Assembly (NCBI RefSeq): GCF_022808855.1
Contig: NZ_JAKZLF010000005.1
Location: 1-51,116, forward strand
Origin: Anaeromyxobacter soli
GTDB lineage: Bacteria > Myxococcota > Myxococcia > Myxococcales > Anaeromyxobacteraceae
Direction: 5' to 3'
DNA length: 51,116 bases
The translations under genes and the position numbers were made by a program. Under the pieces are notes generated by a model. The model did not search any database. It worked only from the letters and a program-made list of their open reading frames with translations, and was not told the origin of the DNA. Positions 32,115 through 41,519 of the stretch are shown one piece after another. Numbering within the stretch: the first letter of the stretch is position 1; each line of letters starts with the position of its first letter.

Positions 32115-34745
32115 TCAGCGCCCGAAGAGGCCCTTCAGCTTCTTCTTCGCCTCGTCCTCGAGCCGCTTCTTCTGGCGCTCCGCCTCGTCGCGCGCCTTCC
32201 CCTCCGCCTCGGCCTTCTTCTTCGCGGCGACGTCCCCGACGTTCGCGCCCTCCGCGCCGACCGCGCGCCCGAGGGCGCCCGCCGCGGCCTGCTGGACGAT
32301 GGCCTTCACCGCCCCGTCGAGCGAGAGCCCGTCGAGCCGCGGCTTCCAGGCCGGACCCGCCAGCCGGAACGCCACGGGGATCGGCGCCGTCGGCTTCGCG
32401 CGCCCGCCCGTCAGCTTCGAGATCAGCTCCGGCGAAAGCGAGAACGTCGCCGGCATCTCCAGCGTCCCGTCGAGCTTCACGCCGCCCTCGAGCGAGAGCG
32501 CGCCCTCGCCGGTCTCCGCGCGGAGCGGCTTCGAGAGCGAGGCGAGGCCGTTCGCGATCTTGAGCCCGAACGGCAGCTCCTTGCCGAGAGAGGTCGCGCC
32601 CCGCTCCGGCAGCTTCGAGGCGGCGAACGGGAGCTTCGACGCGAGCGGCGCCGCGATGGACGCGACGAGGTCCTTCCCGTAGAACGCGCCGCCCTTCAGG
32701 ACGCCGTCCACGCCCCCCGTGACCGACTCCGACAGGAGCCCGAGCTTCCAGCCCTTCCCGCCCAGCTTCAGGCCCGCGTCGAGCGTCCCGCCGAGCACCT
32801 TGTGGTCGCCGAGGAGCTTCAGGACCTCCTCCCCCGCGACGCCCTTCAGATCGAGGGCGACCTCGAACGGCGCGTCGGGGCGCGCCACCGCGAGGTGCGT
32901 CCCGGCGGCCGAGACGGTGCCACCGAACGCCTCGAGCCGCGCCTGCTCGAGGGTCACCTCGTCGCCCTGGACCCGCACCCGCAGCGTGACGTTCCGGGCC
33001 TCGACCTTGCTCATGCGCAGCTGGCCGAGGCGCAGGTCCGCGACGCCGGAGAGCCCCGCGAACGCGGCGGGGTCGAGGGGCTTCGTCTCGGGCGGCTTCT
33101 TGCCCTTCTCGGACGGCGGCGTGGGGAGGAGCAGCTCGTCGAGGTCGAGGCGATCGCCGCGGAGCTCCGCCTCGAAGCGCGTCGTGGCCTTCGGGCCCTT
33201 GCCCGCGAGGTCCACCTTCGCCTTCCCGTCGAGCCGCGAGCGCAGGAGCGTGAGCTGGAGGGTGTCGAGCCGCACCTCCTGGCCTTCGCCCGCCTGGCGA
33301 TACGCGCCGGCCGCGCGGGCCGAGAGCGGGTCGCCCGGCTTCTTCGCGAGCGTGCCGCCCGGGCGGAGATCCGCCCCGGCGAGATCGAGCGCCGCGTCGA
33401 AGCGGACGCGCCCGCCCGACTGCGCGGCGTCCGCCCGCACCACGAGCGTCATCGGCGCGCCCGCCGCCTTCGCGAGCTGCGCGGGCACGACGAGCCGCAC
33501 CGGCGTGAGGTCGACGCGCATCTCCGCCGTCTGCGCGGTCTCCCCGCCCGAGCCCCGCACGACGAGCCCCACCGGGCCCGCGATCACCACGCCGCCCATC
33601 TGCTTGCGCAGCGGGGGGTAGTAGGCCGCGAGCGCCTCGGGATCGAGGCCGTGCCCGACGATCTCGAGGCCCTCGAACTTCGGCGCGTCTCCCTTGAGTC
33701 CGGTCGCGCGGCCCTTGCCCACGAGGGAGGCGGGGCCCGCCGTGAAGACGAGCTTCCCGATGCGGAGGTCGCCCGCCTGCGCGTCCGCCTCGAGGTCCGC
33801 GTCGAGGCCGACGTCGAGGGCCTTCCCACCCTCCTGCCCCGCGAAGGCGAGCTGCGTCGCGCGGAACCCGCCCTTCACCCGGAGCGGCCCCGCGCCACCG
33901 GGGACGGCCGCGCCGAGCTTCGCGGAGAGATCGGCCTGGAAGCGTCCGCCCCGGAAGCCCGCCGAGGGGGGCAGGAAAGGCGCGAGGGGGTCGAGGACGA
34001 TCGGCTCCACCTTCAGCACGATCTCCTCCGGCACGGGCTCGAGCGACGCGGGCAGCGGGGCCGCCTTCACGCGCAGCTCCAGGTTCTGCTTCGCGGCGAG
34101 CACCGCGGCGCGCACGACGAGCTCGAGCGGCTTGCCGGTCTCGAGGTCCTTCACCTCGACGTCGAGGTCGTCGACGGCGAGCTCCTTCGCGTTCGGCACG
34201 GTCCGGTCGAGGAAGGCGATGCGCGCGTTCTCGACGGCCGCGCGGTCGACGCGCAGCAGGCGGAGGGTCGGCTCCTTCGAGGGGGCGGGGGCCTCCGGCT
34301 CGGCCGGCTTGGCGCCCTTCGCCAGCCGGTCCGCGACGCGCTGCGCGTTGGTCGTGCCGTCCGGCAGCTTCACGACGTTGACGTGCAGGCCCTCCACGAC
34401 GGCCTCGCGGACGTGGACCTCCTTGCCGCCCGTCAGGATCGCGCGGAGGAGGTCCGCCTTCACCTCCACCCGCCGGACCTCGGCGAGGGGCAGGGGCTCC
34501 CCCTCTCCTGCCCCCACCGCGACGTCGGTGACGCGCACGCCGAGCCCGCCCCAGAGCCGCGTCGCGACGCCGCCGATCTCGACGGGCCGGCCGAGCTGCT
34601 GGGAGAGGGCCGCTGCCTGCTTGCGCGCCTGCGAGAGCAGGATCCGGTCGAGGGCGAACAGCAGCCCGACCACGGCGACGACGAGGACGAGGAGGACGGC
34701 ACCGAGGATCTTCGGCCAGCGCCTGCGCGTGCGGGGCTCGGACAT
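32115..34745 (-). CDS. AsmA-family protein
   Basis: The 876-residue protein has a single N-terminal membrane anchor (~12-34, ILGAVLLVLVVAVVGLLFAL) and then a long periplasmic beta-rich region. The opening AAALSQQLGRPVEIGGVATRLWGGLGVRVTDVAV (read in parts) is the AsmA/chorein-like start, and the C-terminal domain (~560-800) repeats the pattern with GGTLDAGLKLGGKGW and AFYGKDLVASIAAPLASKLPF. AsmA-like proteins form bridge- or groove-like structures that move or help insert lipids between membranes. The last ~75 residues are charged with coiled-coil character (KKKAEAEGKARDEAERQKK), an uncommon tail. ATG 34745 is directly before the anchor. Confidence 0.85.
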   Translation of the reverse strand: MSEPRTRRRWPKILGAVLLVLVVAVVGLLFALDRILLSQARKQAAALSQQLGRPVEIGGVATRLWGGLGVRVTDVAVGAGEGEPLPLAEVRRVEVKADLLRAILTGGKEVHVREAVVEGLHVNVVKLPDGTTNAQRVADRLAKGAKPAEPEAPAPSKEPTLRLLRVDRAAVENARIAFLDRTVPNAKELAVDDLDVEVKDLETGKPLELVVRAAVLAAKQNLELRVKAAPLPASLEPVPEEIVLKVEPIVLDPLAPFLPPSAGFRGGRFQADLSAKLGAAVPGGAGPLRVKGGFRATQLAFAGQEGGKALDVGLDADLEADAQAGDLRIGKLVFTAGPASLVGKGRATGLKGDAPKFEGLEIVGHGLDPEALAAYYPPLRKQMGGVVIAGPVGLVVRGSGGETAQTAEMRVDLTPVRLVVPAQLAKAAGAPMTLVVRADAAQSGGRVRFDAALDLAGADLRPGGTLAKKPGDPLSARAAGAYRQAGEGQEVRLDTLQLTLLRSRLDGKAKVDLAGKGPKATTRFEAELRGDRLDLDELLLPTPPSEKGKKPPETKPLDPAAFAGLSGVADLRLGQLRMSKVEARNVTLRVRVQGDEVTLEQARLEAFGGTVSAAGTHLAVARPDAPFEVALDLKGVAGEEVLKLLGDHKVLGGTLDAGLKLGGKGWKLGLLSESVTGGVDGVLKGGAFYGKDLVASIAAPLASKLPFAASKLPERGATSLGKELPFGLKIANGLASLSKPLRAETGEGALSLEGGVKLDGTLEMPATFSLSPELISKLTGGRAKPTAPIPVAFRLAGPAWKPRLDGLSLDGAVKAIVQQAAAGALGRAVGAEGANVGDVAAKKKAEAEGKARDEAERQKKRLEDEAKKKLKGLFGR

Positions 34746-34987
34746 GCGCGGAGGCTACGGCAGGAGCGGACCTCTGTCAGCGACTCCGGTGCGGTGCGCG
34801 CGGGGCTCGCGCGGGGGACGCAGGGCGCGACATCGTTGAAATCCTCCGTCGTCCGGGATACATACGACCCAGAGCGCCGACCGGACGTCAGATCCCGGGA
34901 CGCGGCGCATCCACCACATCGCGAGCCGTATCGCCGCCGAGCAGACGCGAGGAGCGTCGCCGGCGCTGCCCCCAAGGCCAGGAGCCC

Positions 34988-35308
34988 ATGTTGGAGAGAC
35001 CGCAGCATCACGAGAACCGCGCCGGCGGGCGAGGTAACAAGCGCCGTCGCCAGCGCCCCGTCCGCGGGCCGGGGGGCCGCCGCCCGGAGCGTATCCAGCT
35101 GACCGAGGAGGGAGTGCCCGCCGCGACGCCCGACTCTCCGCCCGTCTCGCCGGTCGTGTTCGTCTCGGACGACACGCGCGCGCGCTACCCCTGGATCCCG
35201 GGGCGCGTCATCGCGGGCAGCGTGTGGCGCGGGCCGGACCACATCCGAGTCCGGGTCGACGAGAACGGCAACGCGGCGCCGTGGAAGACGGTTCGCCGCG
35301 GAGGCTGA
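34988..35308 (+). CDS. Small basic hypothetical protein
   Basis: The 106-residue protein has an Arg/Gly/Pro-rich N-terminal half (NKRRRQRPVRGPGGRRP) and a better ordered C-terminal half with VVFVSDDTRARYPWIPGRVIAGSVWRG. It has no signal or membrane segment. ATG 34988 is supported by AGGAG 3 bp upstream. The basic tail suggests nucleic-acid contact, but no family was recognised. It is separated from the next gene by 108 bp. Confidence 0.5.
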   Translation: MLERPQHHENRAGGRGNKRRRQRPVRGPGGRRPERIQLTEEGVPAATPDSPPVSPVVFVSDDTRARYPWIPGRVIAGSVWRGPDHIRVRVDENGNAAPWKTVRRGG

Positions 35309-35416
35309 AGCCGCGCCGAGCTCCACCCGGCGGTCGCGCCGCACCTGGCGCGGCGGTCGGTCGAAAGCGAGGGCACCCGCTTCTCCGGCCGCCGTCGATG
35401 AGGCAGACTCGCGCAC

Positions 35417-36040
35417 ATGCTCGAGACCGCCATCGCACTGGTCGCCTTGTTCCTCGTGATGCTGGGCGGCCGCGCGCTGTTCCGGCGGAGCTCGGCGGCG
35501 CCGCGCGAGCGCGCTTCGACGGCGGGCGGCGCCCTCGTGCTGCGTCCGCTGCGCCGGAACGGGGTGATGCTCGGGATCGGCGCGCTCCTCCCCACGATCG
35601 TGCTCGCGGGGCTGGTGACGCGGGTCTGGGTCGGGGGGCAGACGGGCGTCCCCGGGCTCCTCCTCGGCGCCGCCGCCACGCTCGCGATGCTCGCCGTCAC
35701 CGCGCACCAGTTCGCCTCGGCGTTCCGCCAGCGCATCGTCGTGCACGACACGTTCATCGAGCGCGTCGGGGTGCTCACGCGCCGCAACGTGAGCTGGACC
35801 TCCGTCTCGAGCGTCGCCTACAACCCGCTCCAGCGGTGGTTCTACCTGACGCTCTCCGACGGCTCGCACCTGTGGCTCTCCGAGACGCTGCGCGGCGCCG
35901 GGGAGTTCGCCGAGATCGCGCTCCGCAGGCTCCCCGAGGGCGCGCTGCGCGCCGACCCCGTGGCGCGGGAGGTGCTCGAGGAGCTCGCGGCCACGGCGGC
36001 CGAGGGGGCCCGGACCGCCGAGGCGGACCAGCGGGCCTGA
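35417..36040 (+). CDS. Membrane protein with PH-like domain
   Basis: The 207-residue protein starts with a membrane helix (~3-20, ETAIALVALFLVMLGGRAL). Two more hydrophobic stretches follow at ~52-70 (MLGIGALLPTIVLAGLV) and ~78-96 (GLLLGAAATLAMLAVTA). The soluble C-terminal part (~105-180) reads RQRIVVHDTFIERVGVLTRRNVSW, then SVAYNPLQRWFYLTLSDGSHLWLS, the alternating strands and turn pattern of bacterial PH domains (YdbT/YokE-like). The final ~20 residues are Ala/Glu-rich. Function is unknown. It starts at ATG 35417. Confidence 0.6.
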   Translation: MLETAIALVALFLVMLGGRALFRRSSAAPRERASTAGGALVLRPLRRNGVMLGIGALLPTIVLAGLVTRVWVGGQTGVPGLLLGAAATLAMLAVTAHQFASAFRQRIVVHDTFIERVGVLTRRNVSWTSVSSVAYNPLQRWFYLTLSDGSHLWLSETLRGAGEFAEIALRRLPEGALRADPVAREVLEELAATAAEGARTAEADQRA

Positions 36041-36371
36041 CAGCGTTGCTCGCTCGGGTCGAGCCCGTCGCGAGGCGCTCGAGCAGGATCCTTCGCCGCG
36101 CGCGGCGCGAGCGCTCACAGCGCTCGCCTCCGCCGGGACCGACACGTAGCCCTCCGCCGCGCTGCCTTCCGGGGGTCGGCTCGGACGAGGCACTCCGCGG
36201 ACGCCCGCGTCCGCTCGGGCCGCGCGCGTGTGCGCCGGTCTCCTTCGTTTGTCCACCAACGGACAGGCGAACGCCCGATTCGACCCCGCCCGCAAGTCCC
36301 GCCGTCCCGGGATTCCCCTCACCCGCCGAATGCTGCTCTCCTCGCGCGGCGGGTCGGTCGACTGGAGACGA
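36041..36371. other. Gene-free spacer with hairpin
   Basis: These 331 bp lie between two rightward genes. The downstream gene's frame is open from 36228, but the part before 36372 shows no conserved pattern. It contains a 7-bp hairpin (36197-36214) and an inverted TGTCC/GGACA pair near 36255 that could be an operator. Nothing else was seen. Confidence 0.5.
36197..36214 (+). terminator. GC hairpin, possible terminator
   Basis: GCGGACG (36197-36203) and CGTCCGC (36208-36214) pair perfectly around CCCG. It lies about 155 bp downstream of the PH-like gene stop. No U tract follows. Confidence 0.3.
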
Positions 36372-36938
36372 ATGGAACCCGAGATCCGGGCGGCGTTGCT
36401 GAAGCTCTACCTCGAGCAGCTCCGCACCTTCGGCGACGGGGACGCGGCGTCGATCCGCGGCGACGTGCGGACCGAGACCGTCCGCCGCGTGGAGGAGGCG
36501 CCCGCGGCGGGCTGGCTGCCCATCGCGTTCGAGGTCGAGATCGTGCAGGCCGTGCAGCGGCGCCGGGGCGACGACGGCGTGCGCGAGCTCGGCCGCGCGC
36601 TCGGGCGCGTCGCCACCGAGACGCCGGTGCTCCGGCCGCTCGTGACGGCGACGCTCGCGATGCTGGGCCGCCGGCCCGAGGTGCTCGCCTGGATCGCGGC
36701 GAAGGGCTGGAACGTCGCGACGCGCAACGCGGGGCACGCGACCTACCTGCGGCGCGGGCCGGGGCTCGTCCACGTCGTGCTCGAAGACCTCCCGCCCGTC
36801 TCGCGCGACCGCGCGCACCTCCTGCGGTCGTGCGGAGGGATCGAGGGGCTCTACGCCTGGGCGGGGCGCGCGGCGCGGGTGGATCTCGTATGGGAGCCCG
36901 GCACCGACCGCGCGATCTTCGTGAGCTCCTGGGGCTGA
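36372..36938 (+). CDS. Hypothetical cytosolic protein
   Basis: The 188-residue protein starts MEPEIRAALLKLYLEQLRTFG and is predicted mostly helical at first (to ~110), then alpha/beta with VVLEDLPPVSRDRAHLLRSCGGIEGLYAWAG and a final DLVWEPGTDRAIFVSSWG. The pattern resembles small myxobacterial paralogous proteins of unknown function (for example the DUF2378 group), but this is a weak visual similarity. ATG 36372 has GGAGACGA directly upstream. No signal peptide or membrane segment is present. It converges with a secreted protein gene (80-bp gap). Confidence 0.6.
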   Translation: MEPEIRAALLKLYLEQLRTFGDGDAASIRGDVRTETVRRVEEAPAAGWLPIAFEVEIVQAVQRRRGDDGVRELGRALGRVATETPVLRPLVTATLAMLGRRPEVLAWIAAKGWNVATRNAGHATYLRRGPGLVHVVLEDLPPVSRDRAHLLRSCGGIEGLYAWAGRAARVDLVWEPGTDRAIFVSSWG

Positions 36939-37000
36939 GGCGACGTCCCGACGGACCCCGCCGGCGCCTGGACCCGCGACGGCTGGCGAACGCACCCGAG

Positions 37001-37016
37001 GGCGCGGTCTCGCGCC
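37001..37016. terminator. Hairpin between convergent genes
   Basis: GGCGCG and CGCGCC flank GTCT immediately before the stop codon of the leftward gene. It is a possible terminator for either convergent gene, without a T tract. Confidence 0.3.
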
Positions 37017-37018
37017 AG

Positions 37019-37486
37019 CTACCTCACGATCACCCAGACGGGCTTGCCGAGCGCGTCGATGCGCCAGCGGAGCATGAGCTGCGCATGCCCCCAGCCCTCC
37101 GGACCGCGCGAGAGCCCGCTCTCGAGCGCCCCCGGGGTGAAGTCGAGGCGGAGGCCGGTGACCACGAGGAAGCTCGCCACGCTCGCGAGCGGCTCGATGT
37201 GCGCGCGGGAGAGGAGGTGCGCCGCGAGCTCCGTCCGCTTCCCGCGGGACGACACCCGCGGCTCGTAGCCCGGCACGGACACGCGCGGCTGGCACACGTC
37301 GCCGACGCACGCGGGCGGCGCGGCGGCGTCCCCCGCGGCCGGGCGGGTCGCGGCGCCGGAGGCGGCGAGCCGGAGCGCTGCGGAGGGGGCGACGAGCTGT
37401 CGCTCGAGCGGGCGGAGCACGACGCCGCCAGCGCTCGAGGCGCTGCTGGCGAGCACGGCGACGAGGGGCATCCACGCGAGGGGCAT
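37019..37486 (-). CDS. Hypothetical secreted protein
   Basis: The 155-residue protein has a signal-like N terminus (MPLAWMPLVAVLASSASSAG) followed by a soluble region with a closely spaced cysteine pair (ACVGDVCQP near 60). The C-terminal ~80 residues hold LSRAHIEPLASVASFLVVTGLRLDFTP and end WRIDALGKPVWVIVR. No family was recognised. ATG 37486 was preferred to the open frame at 37576 because AGGGGTGA lies 6 bp upstream and a signal peptide follows directly. Confidence 0.6.
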   Translation of the reverse strand: MPLAWMPLVAVLASSASSAGGVVLRPLERQLVAPSAALRLAASGAATRPAAGDAAAPPACVGDVCQPRVSVPGYEPRVSSRGKRTELAAHLLSRAHIEPLASVASFLVVTGLRLDFTPGALESGLSRGPEGWGHAQLMLRWRIDALGKPVWVIVR

Positions 37487-37572
37487 CCCTTCACCCCTAG
37501 GGACCCACCGGTACGCCTTCAACGGCCCGTCCGTGCCTGCGGGCCGCCGCCCCGCTCGCTCGACCTCACGGC

Positions 37573-38787
37573 TCACGTGCGCACCACGGGCCCCACCTCG
37601 ACCTGGAGCCCCGCCGCCTCCAGCCGATCGAGCAGCAGGAGCCCGACCGCGGTCGCGGGCGTGAGCACGCCGCCCGCCGGCGCGCGCGGGAGCGCTTCGC
37701 GCTGGGTGGCGAGGGCGAGCGCCGCCTCGCAGAGCGTCATGACGGTCACCCGGCTGCCGGGATCCCCGCGGGCGCGCAGCGTCGCGAGCACCTTCCGCCC
37801 GGAGGCCGCCTCACCGACGAGCCGCAGCCGCATGGCCCCGAGCTCGCGTGCCGCCGGCGAGGGGCCCTCTCCGGGCGCCGGTCCGAAGCGGCGCAGGAGC
37901 GCCCGCACCCGCTCCGCCGCGAGCGCGCGCTCGAAGAGGCGGAGCCCGAGCCGCGCCGCCTCTGCGCCGAGGCGAGAGCGGTACTCGGCGGCCTCCTCGT
38001 AGGCGAACTCCGGGCCGTAGCCGCGCCCGACCGCCTCGAGGAGCGCGTTGGAGCGCCGCACGACGCGGGTGTTCACCCGCGCCATCGGAAACGGCGCGAG
38101 CCAGACCTGCCGGACCGGGTCGCGCCGGACGGCGAAGAGGTCGGCGCTGCGCGCCCGCTCGGCGCCGGTCCGGTGCTCCGCCGGGTTGAGGAGCAGCACG
38201 TCGCGGCCGACGACGAGCTCGCCCGTCTCGGCCGAGTGGAGCACCGTGGCGAGCGTCCCGCCGCCGTAGCCGCCCCGGAGCGCGAAGCTCGCGCTCACGC
38301 GCCTCGTGTCCTGCCCCCAGCGATCCCGGATGAACGACGCGACGAGGAGCGCGCCGAGATCGGAGGGGACCGAGTCGAACCCGCAGAACGGCACGATGCG
38401 CGTGCCCGCGAGCGCGGCGGCCTCGTGGTGGCGATCGACCAGGCCGCGCACCCACGCGGTCTCGCCCGTGATGTCCACGTAGTCGACGCGGTGCCGGACG
38501 CACGCGTCCACCACCGGCCCGCCGTGGTGCGCGAAGGGACCGACGGTCGTGGCGAGCACGCGGGTGCCGGCGGCCATCGCGTCGATCGACCCGGGATCCG
38601 CGCTGTCCGCGACGACGAGCCCGCTCGCGTGCGCCTCCGCCTTCACGAGCTCGAGCCGTGCGCCGCTGCGGCCGGCGACCGCCCAGCGTAGCCCGGGCGG
38701 CGCGTGCTCCGACAGGTAGCGCGCCGCCAGCCGGCCGGTGAAGCCGGTCGCGCCGAACAGCGTCACGTCGTACGGCCTGCCGGCCAC
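37573..38787 (-). CDS. Saccharopine dehydrogenase-like NAD(P)-binding protein (trans-acting enoyl reductase-like)
   Basis: The 404-residue protein opens YDVTLFGATGFTGRLAARYL, a GxxGxxG dinucleotide-binding motif, and continues with VGPFAHHGGPVVDACVRHRVDYVDITGE near 80-110 and a FCGFDSVPSDLGALL segment near 133. This arrangement is that of the saccharopine dehydrogenase/trans-acting enoyl reductase family, whose members act in lipid or polyketide reduction rather than lysine metabolism. No lipid-synthase partner is adjacent, so the substrate is open. ATG 38787 starts the Rossmann fold. The gene stands alone. Confidence 0.8.
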   Translation of the reverse strand: MAGRPYDVTLFGATGFTGRLAARYLSEHAPPGLRWAVAGRSGARLELVKAEAHASGLVVADSADPGSIDAMAAGTRVLATTVGPFAHHGGPVVDACVRHRVDYVDITGETAWVRGLVDRHHEAAALAGTRIVPFCGFDSVPSDLGALLVASFIRDRWGQDTRRVSASFALRGGYGGGTLATVLHSAETGELVVGRDVLLLNPAEHRTGAERARSADLFAVRRDPVRQVWLAPFPMARVNTRVVRRSNALLEAVGRGYGPEFAYEEAAEYRSRLGAEAARLGLRLFERALAAERVRALLRRFGPAPGEGPSPAARELGAMRLRLVGEAASGRKVLATLRARGDPGSRVTVMTLCEAALALATQREALPRAPAGGVLTPATAVGLLLLDRLEAAGLQVEVGPVVRT

Positions 38788-38966
38788 CTCGAAGCCCCCG
38801 CCCGCGTCCTCGAGGCACTCCTCTCACCCCCGCCGGCCGCGTGCACTCGCCTGGGCGGGTTCACCCCGGCGAGGGCGCGCCCGCGCGCCCGCCCGTGAGC
38901 GCGCGCTCGGGCACCCTCGCCGGCGCGCCGCCGTCTCGACACGGGCGCGCTCCGCCCCGGCGAGCG

Positions 38967-40664
38967 CTACGAGCCCGTCCTCGCCCTGGGGAGGGACCGC
39001 GGCTCTGCGTCGGTCGCGGCGCCGGAGCGCCACGCGACCCAGCCGGCGCCGTCCTCGAGCGCCGGACGGCTCGCGGCGGGCGGAGGCGGCGGCGCCGGCT
39101 GCGCCAGGACCTTCGGCGCGGGCTTCGCCTTCGGCGTCGCGGCGCGCTCGAGCCCCTCCCGCACCCGGAAGAAGCCGACGAGCTGCTGGAGGGACGCCGC
39201 CTGCGCGGCCATCTCCTCGGCGGTGGAGGAGAGCTCCTCCGCGGCGGCCGAGTTTCGCTGGGTCGTCTGATCCACGATCGCCATCGCTCTCGAGACCTGC
39301 TCGACCCCCGCCGCCTGCTGCTGGGAGGCCGCGGCCACCTCCTGCACCAGCTCCGCGGTGCTCCGGATGCCCGGCACGAGCTCGCGGATGAGCGAGGCCG
39401 AGCGCTCCGCCACCGCCACGCTCGAGCCCGCGAGCGAGCCGATCTCCTTCGCCGCCTTCTGCGCGCGCTCGGCGAGCTTGCGCACCTCCGCGGCGACCAC
39501 CGCGAACCCCCGGCCGTGCTCGCCCGCGCGGGCTGCCTCGATGGCCGCGTTCAGCGCGAGCAGGTTCGTCTGGTAGGCGATCTCCTCGACGACGGAGATC
39601 CGCTCGGTGATCGCCTTCATCGCCTGCACCGTCTCGGCGACCGCGCGCCCGCCCTCCTCCGCCCGCGCCGCGCCCGCGGTGGCCGCGGCGGCGGTCTCCC
39701 GCGCGCCCTCCGCGTTCCGGGCGATCGACGCGTTCATCTCCTCGAGGGAGGCGGTCGTCTCCTCCACGCTCGCGGCCTGCTCGCCCGTGCCCTGCGACAG
39801 GAGCTGCGACGTCTCGGAGACCTGCTGCGAGGCGCCCCCGAGCGCCTCCGAGCCCGCGCGCACCTCGGCGATGACCACCGCGAGCTTGTCCGCCATCCCG
39901 GCCATCGCCGCCTGGAGCCTGCCGAGCTCGTCGCGACGGGTGACCGCCACCGCCTCGCGCAGGTCGCCGCGGGCGACCCGCTCCACCACCCGGATGGCCC
40001 CGGCGAGCGGCCCGGTGATGCTGCGCACCACGATCGCCGCACCGAGGAAGAGGACGAGGACGATCGCGAGCGCCGCGCCGGCGATCCGCCGTGCCTCGAG
40101 CGCCGCCGCCGCCTCGAGATCGTCGACGTAGACGCCCGAGCCGACGATCCAGCCCCACGGCTCGAAAAGCTTCACGTACGAGACCTTGCGGACGGGGTCG
40201 CGCGAGCCCGGCTTGGGCCACAGGTAGGCGACCATTCCGGCGCCGTGGCGCCTCGCGGTGTCCACGAACTCGACGAAGAGCCGCTTGCCGCTGGGATCGA
40301 CCTCGCTCGCGAGGTCCTTTCCGTCGAGCTCCGGCCTCATCGGATGGACGATCATGCGCGGGGCGAGGTCGTTCACCCAGAAGTACTCGTTCCCCTCGTA
40401 GCGCAGCGCGCGGATCGTCCGGATCGCGGCCGCCTGCGCTTCGGCCACGGGGATGCGTCCCTCCTCCGCGAGGCGGGCCTGCTCGCGGAGCACCCCGTGC
40501 ACCGTCTCGACGGCGGCCCGGACCTTCGCCTCGCGCTCCTCCAGCATGCGCGACTCGACGACGCGCACGGCCTGCCAGACGAGCGCGGCGAGCGCCACGG
40601 CGCTCGCGCCCACGACGATGCGGAGCTTCGTGACGATGGTGAGGCTTCCCAGCAGGCGTTTCAT
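38967..40664 (-). CDS. Methyl-accepting chemotaxis protein with single Cache domain
   Basis: The 565-residue receptor has TM1 (~8-30), a periplasmic sCache_2-type sensor (~38-185; [25 protein letters not shown] and [25 protein letters not shown]), TM2 (~192-212), HAMP (~213-265) and a signalling coiled coil (~290-510). The coiled coil has its hairpin tip at [36 protein letters not shown] (read in parts). sCache domains bind small organic acids; the ligand here is unknown. The C-terminal ~50 residues are Pro/Ala-rich, and no NWETF-type CheR tether is seen. The frame is open to 40928, but ATG 40664 ([15 protein letters not shown]) begins TM1 and has GGAGCG upstream. No che genes are adjacent. 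Confidence 0.9.
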   Translation of the reverse strand: MKRLLGSLTIVTKLRIVVGASAVALAALVWQAVRVVESRMLEEREAKVRAAVETVHGVLREQARLAEEGRIPVAEAQAAAIRTIRALRYEGNEYFWVNDLAPRMIVHPMRPELDGKDLASEVDPSGKRLFVEFVDTARRHGAGMVAYLWPKPGSRDPVRKVSYVKLFEPWGWIVGSGVYVDDLEAAAALEARRIAGAALAIVLVLFLGAAIVVRSITGPLAGAIRVVERVARGDLREAVAVTRRDELGRLQAAMAGMADKLAVVIAEVRAGSEALGGASQQVSETSQLLSQGTGEQAASVEETTASLEEMNASIARNAEGARETAAAATAGAARAEEGGRAVAETVQAMKAITERISVVEEIAYQTNLLALNAAIEAARAGEHGRGFAVVAAEVRKLAERAQKAAKEIGSLAGSSVAVAERSASLIRELVPGIRSTAELVQEVAAASQQQAAGVEQVSRAMAIVDQTTQRNSAAAEELSSTAEEMAAQAASLQQLVGFFRVREGLERAATPKAKPAPKVLAQPAPPPPPAASRPALEDGAGWVAWRSGAATDAEPRSLPRARTGS

Positions 40665-40781
40665 GGGCGCTCCGGTCGTGGGGTGCAGGACCTGCGCGCT
40701 TGGAAGACCCGTACCGATGAGCGGCTCCGAGGCCGGGCGCGCGTTGACCGTGGAATCGAGCCCGTCTTTCCAATGGGTTCG

Positions 40782-40799
40782 GCGCGTCGGCCGACGCGC
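40782..40799. repeat. Perfect 18-bp palindrome upstream of chemotaxis receptor
   Basis: GCGCGTCGG followed by CCGACGCGC reads the same on both strands, 118 bp upstream of the receptor start. It could be an operator or a chance GC palindrome. The CGACGCGC half recurs twice nearby. Confidence 0.5.
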
Positions 40800-40866
40800 G
40801 CAGCGTCTGCGTCGACGCGCAGCGACCGGGAGTGCGGCCGGCCCCGGGTCCAATCCGCCCGGGGCA

Positions 40867-40883
40867 CGTCGCCTCAGGCGACG
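40867..40883. repeat. 7-bp hairpin in receptor upstream region
   Basis: CGTCGCC and GGCGACG pair perfectly around TCA. It is part of the palindrome cluster between the chemotaxis receptor and the small rightward gene. Confidence 0.45.
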
Positions 40884-41156
40884 CGCCAGGCGCGCGACCG
40901 CGGCGCGCGCACGCCCACCCGGCCGCATGCGATGGCATCGACCGTCAGTGAATGTCGCTCGCGGCGCCCGAGGGCGACCGCTGATGTCCCGAGGCTATCC
41001 GCCCTCCCTGACAGCGGCCGGCCCGCGAACTCCTTCGGGGCTCCCGGCGTCATTTCTTTGACTTCCCCACACGAGCGCCCTTGCGCGCCCGGGAGGCCCC
41101 CCTAGCTTGATCCCGAGTGGCAGGAGCGCGGTGGTGGGGCGTGACCGGAGAGCGTC

Positions 41157-41489
41157 ATGGGTGTGCTGGAGAGGATCCGGATGATGACCGCGGAGCAGCG
41201 CGACGCGCTCCGCGCGATGGACGCGGAGGAGCGGCTCGCCGTCGAGATCGAGGATCTCGAGGTCGATCACCTCGCGGCGGAGGAGGCGTACCTCCGGCGG
41301 CGGGACCGGCTCCTGGGCCGCGAGGTCCCGGACGTGTACGCCGACGTCGAGAGCGCCCGCTCGATGCTGGAGCGCGTGCGCGCCGAGCGGCAGCGGCGCT
41401 TCGAGCGGCGGCGGATGGCGATCCTCGCCGGGCACGGCGTCGCCCGCGGCGTTCCCCCCTCGCAGCTCGACCTGCTCCCGAGCGAGTGA
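41157..41489 (+). CDS. Small charged coiled-coil-like protein
   Basis: The 110-residue protein is very rich in Glu, Asp, Arg and Ala: RIRMMTAEQRDALRAMDAEERLAVEIEDLE, then VDHLAAEEAYLRRRDRLLG and SMLERVRAERQRRFERRRM, all predicted helical. No signal peptide and no family was recognised. ATG 41157 has CCGGAGAG about 6 bp upstream, a fair ribosome site. It converges with the etfA stop at 41520 (30-bp gap). Confidence 0.6.
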   Translation: MGVLERIRMMTAEQRDALRAMDAEERLAVEIEDLEVDHLAAEEAYLRRRDRLLGREVPDVYADVESARSMLERVRAERQRRFERRRMAILAGHGVARGVPPSQLDLLPSE

Positions 41490-41519
41490 GCCGTCCCGTC
41501 CGGGGGCGCGGCGGTCGCC

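Larger units (their letters stand above)
40665..41156. other. Divergent intergenic region rich in palindromes
   Basis: These 492 bp separate the chemotaxis receptor start (leftward) from a small rightward gene. No gene is supported. It contains an 18-bp perfect palindrome (40782-40799), a 7-bp hairpin (40867-40883) and three copies of CGACGCGC at 40792, 40813 and 40879. The receptor's promoter and that of the 110-residue protein must lie here, but no -35/-10 pair was convincing. Confidence 0.55.

Noticed and set aside
31809-35102. 1097-residue rightward open frame opposite the AsmA-like gene
   Set aside because: Antisense shadow with repeated Arg/Leu/Glu composition; the AsmA frame has the membrane anchor and conserved pattern.
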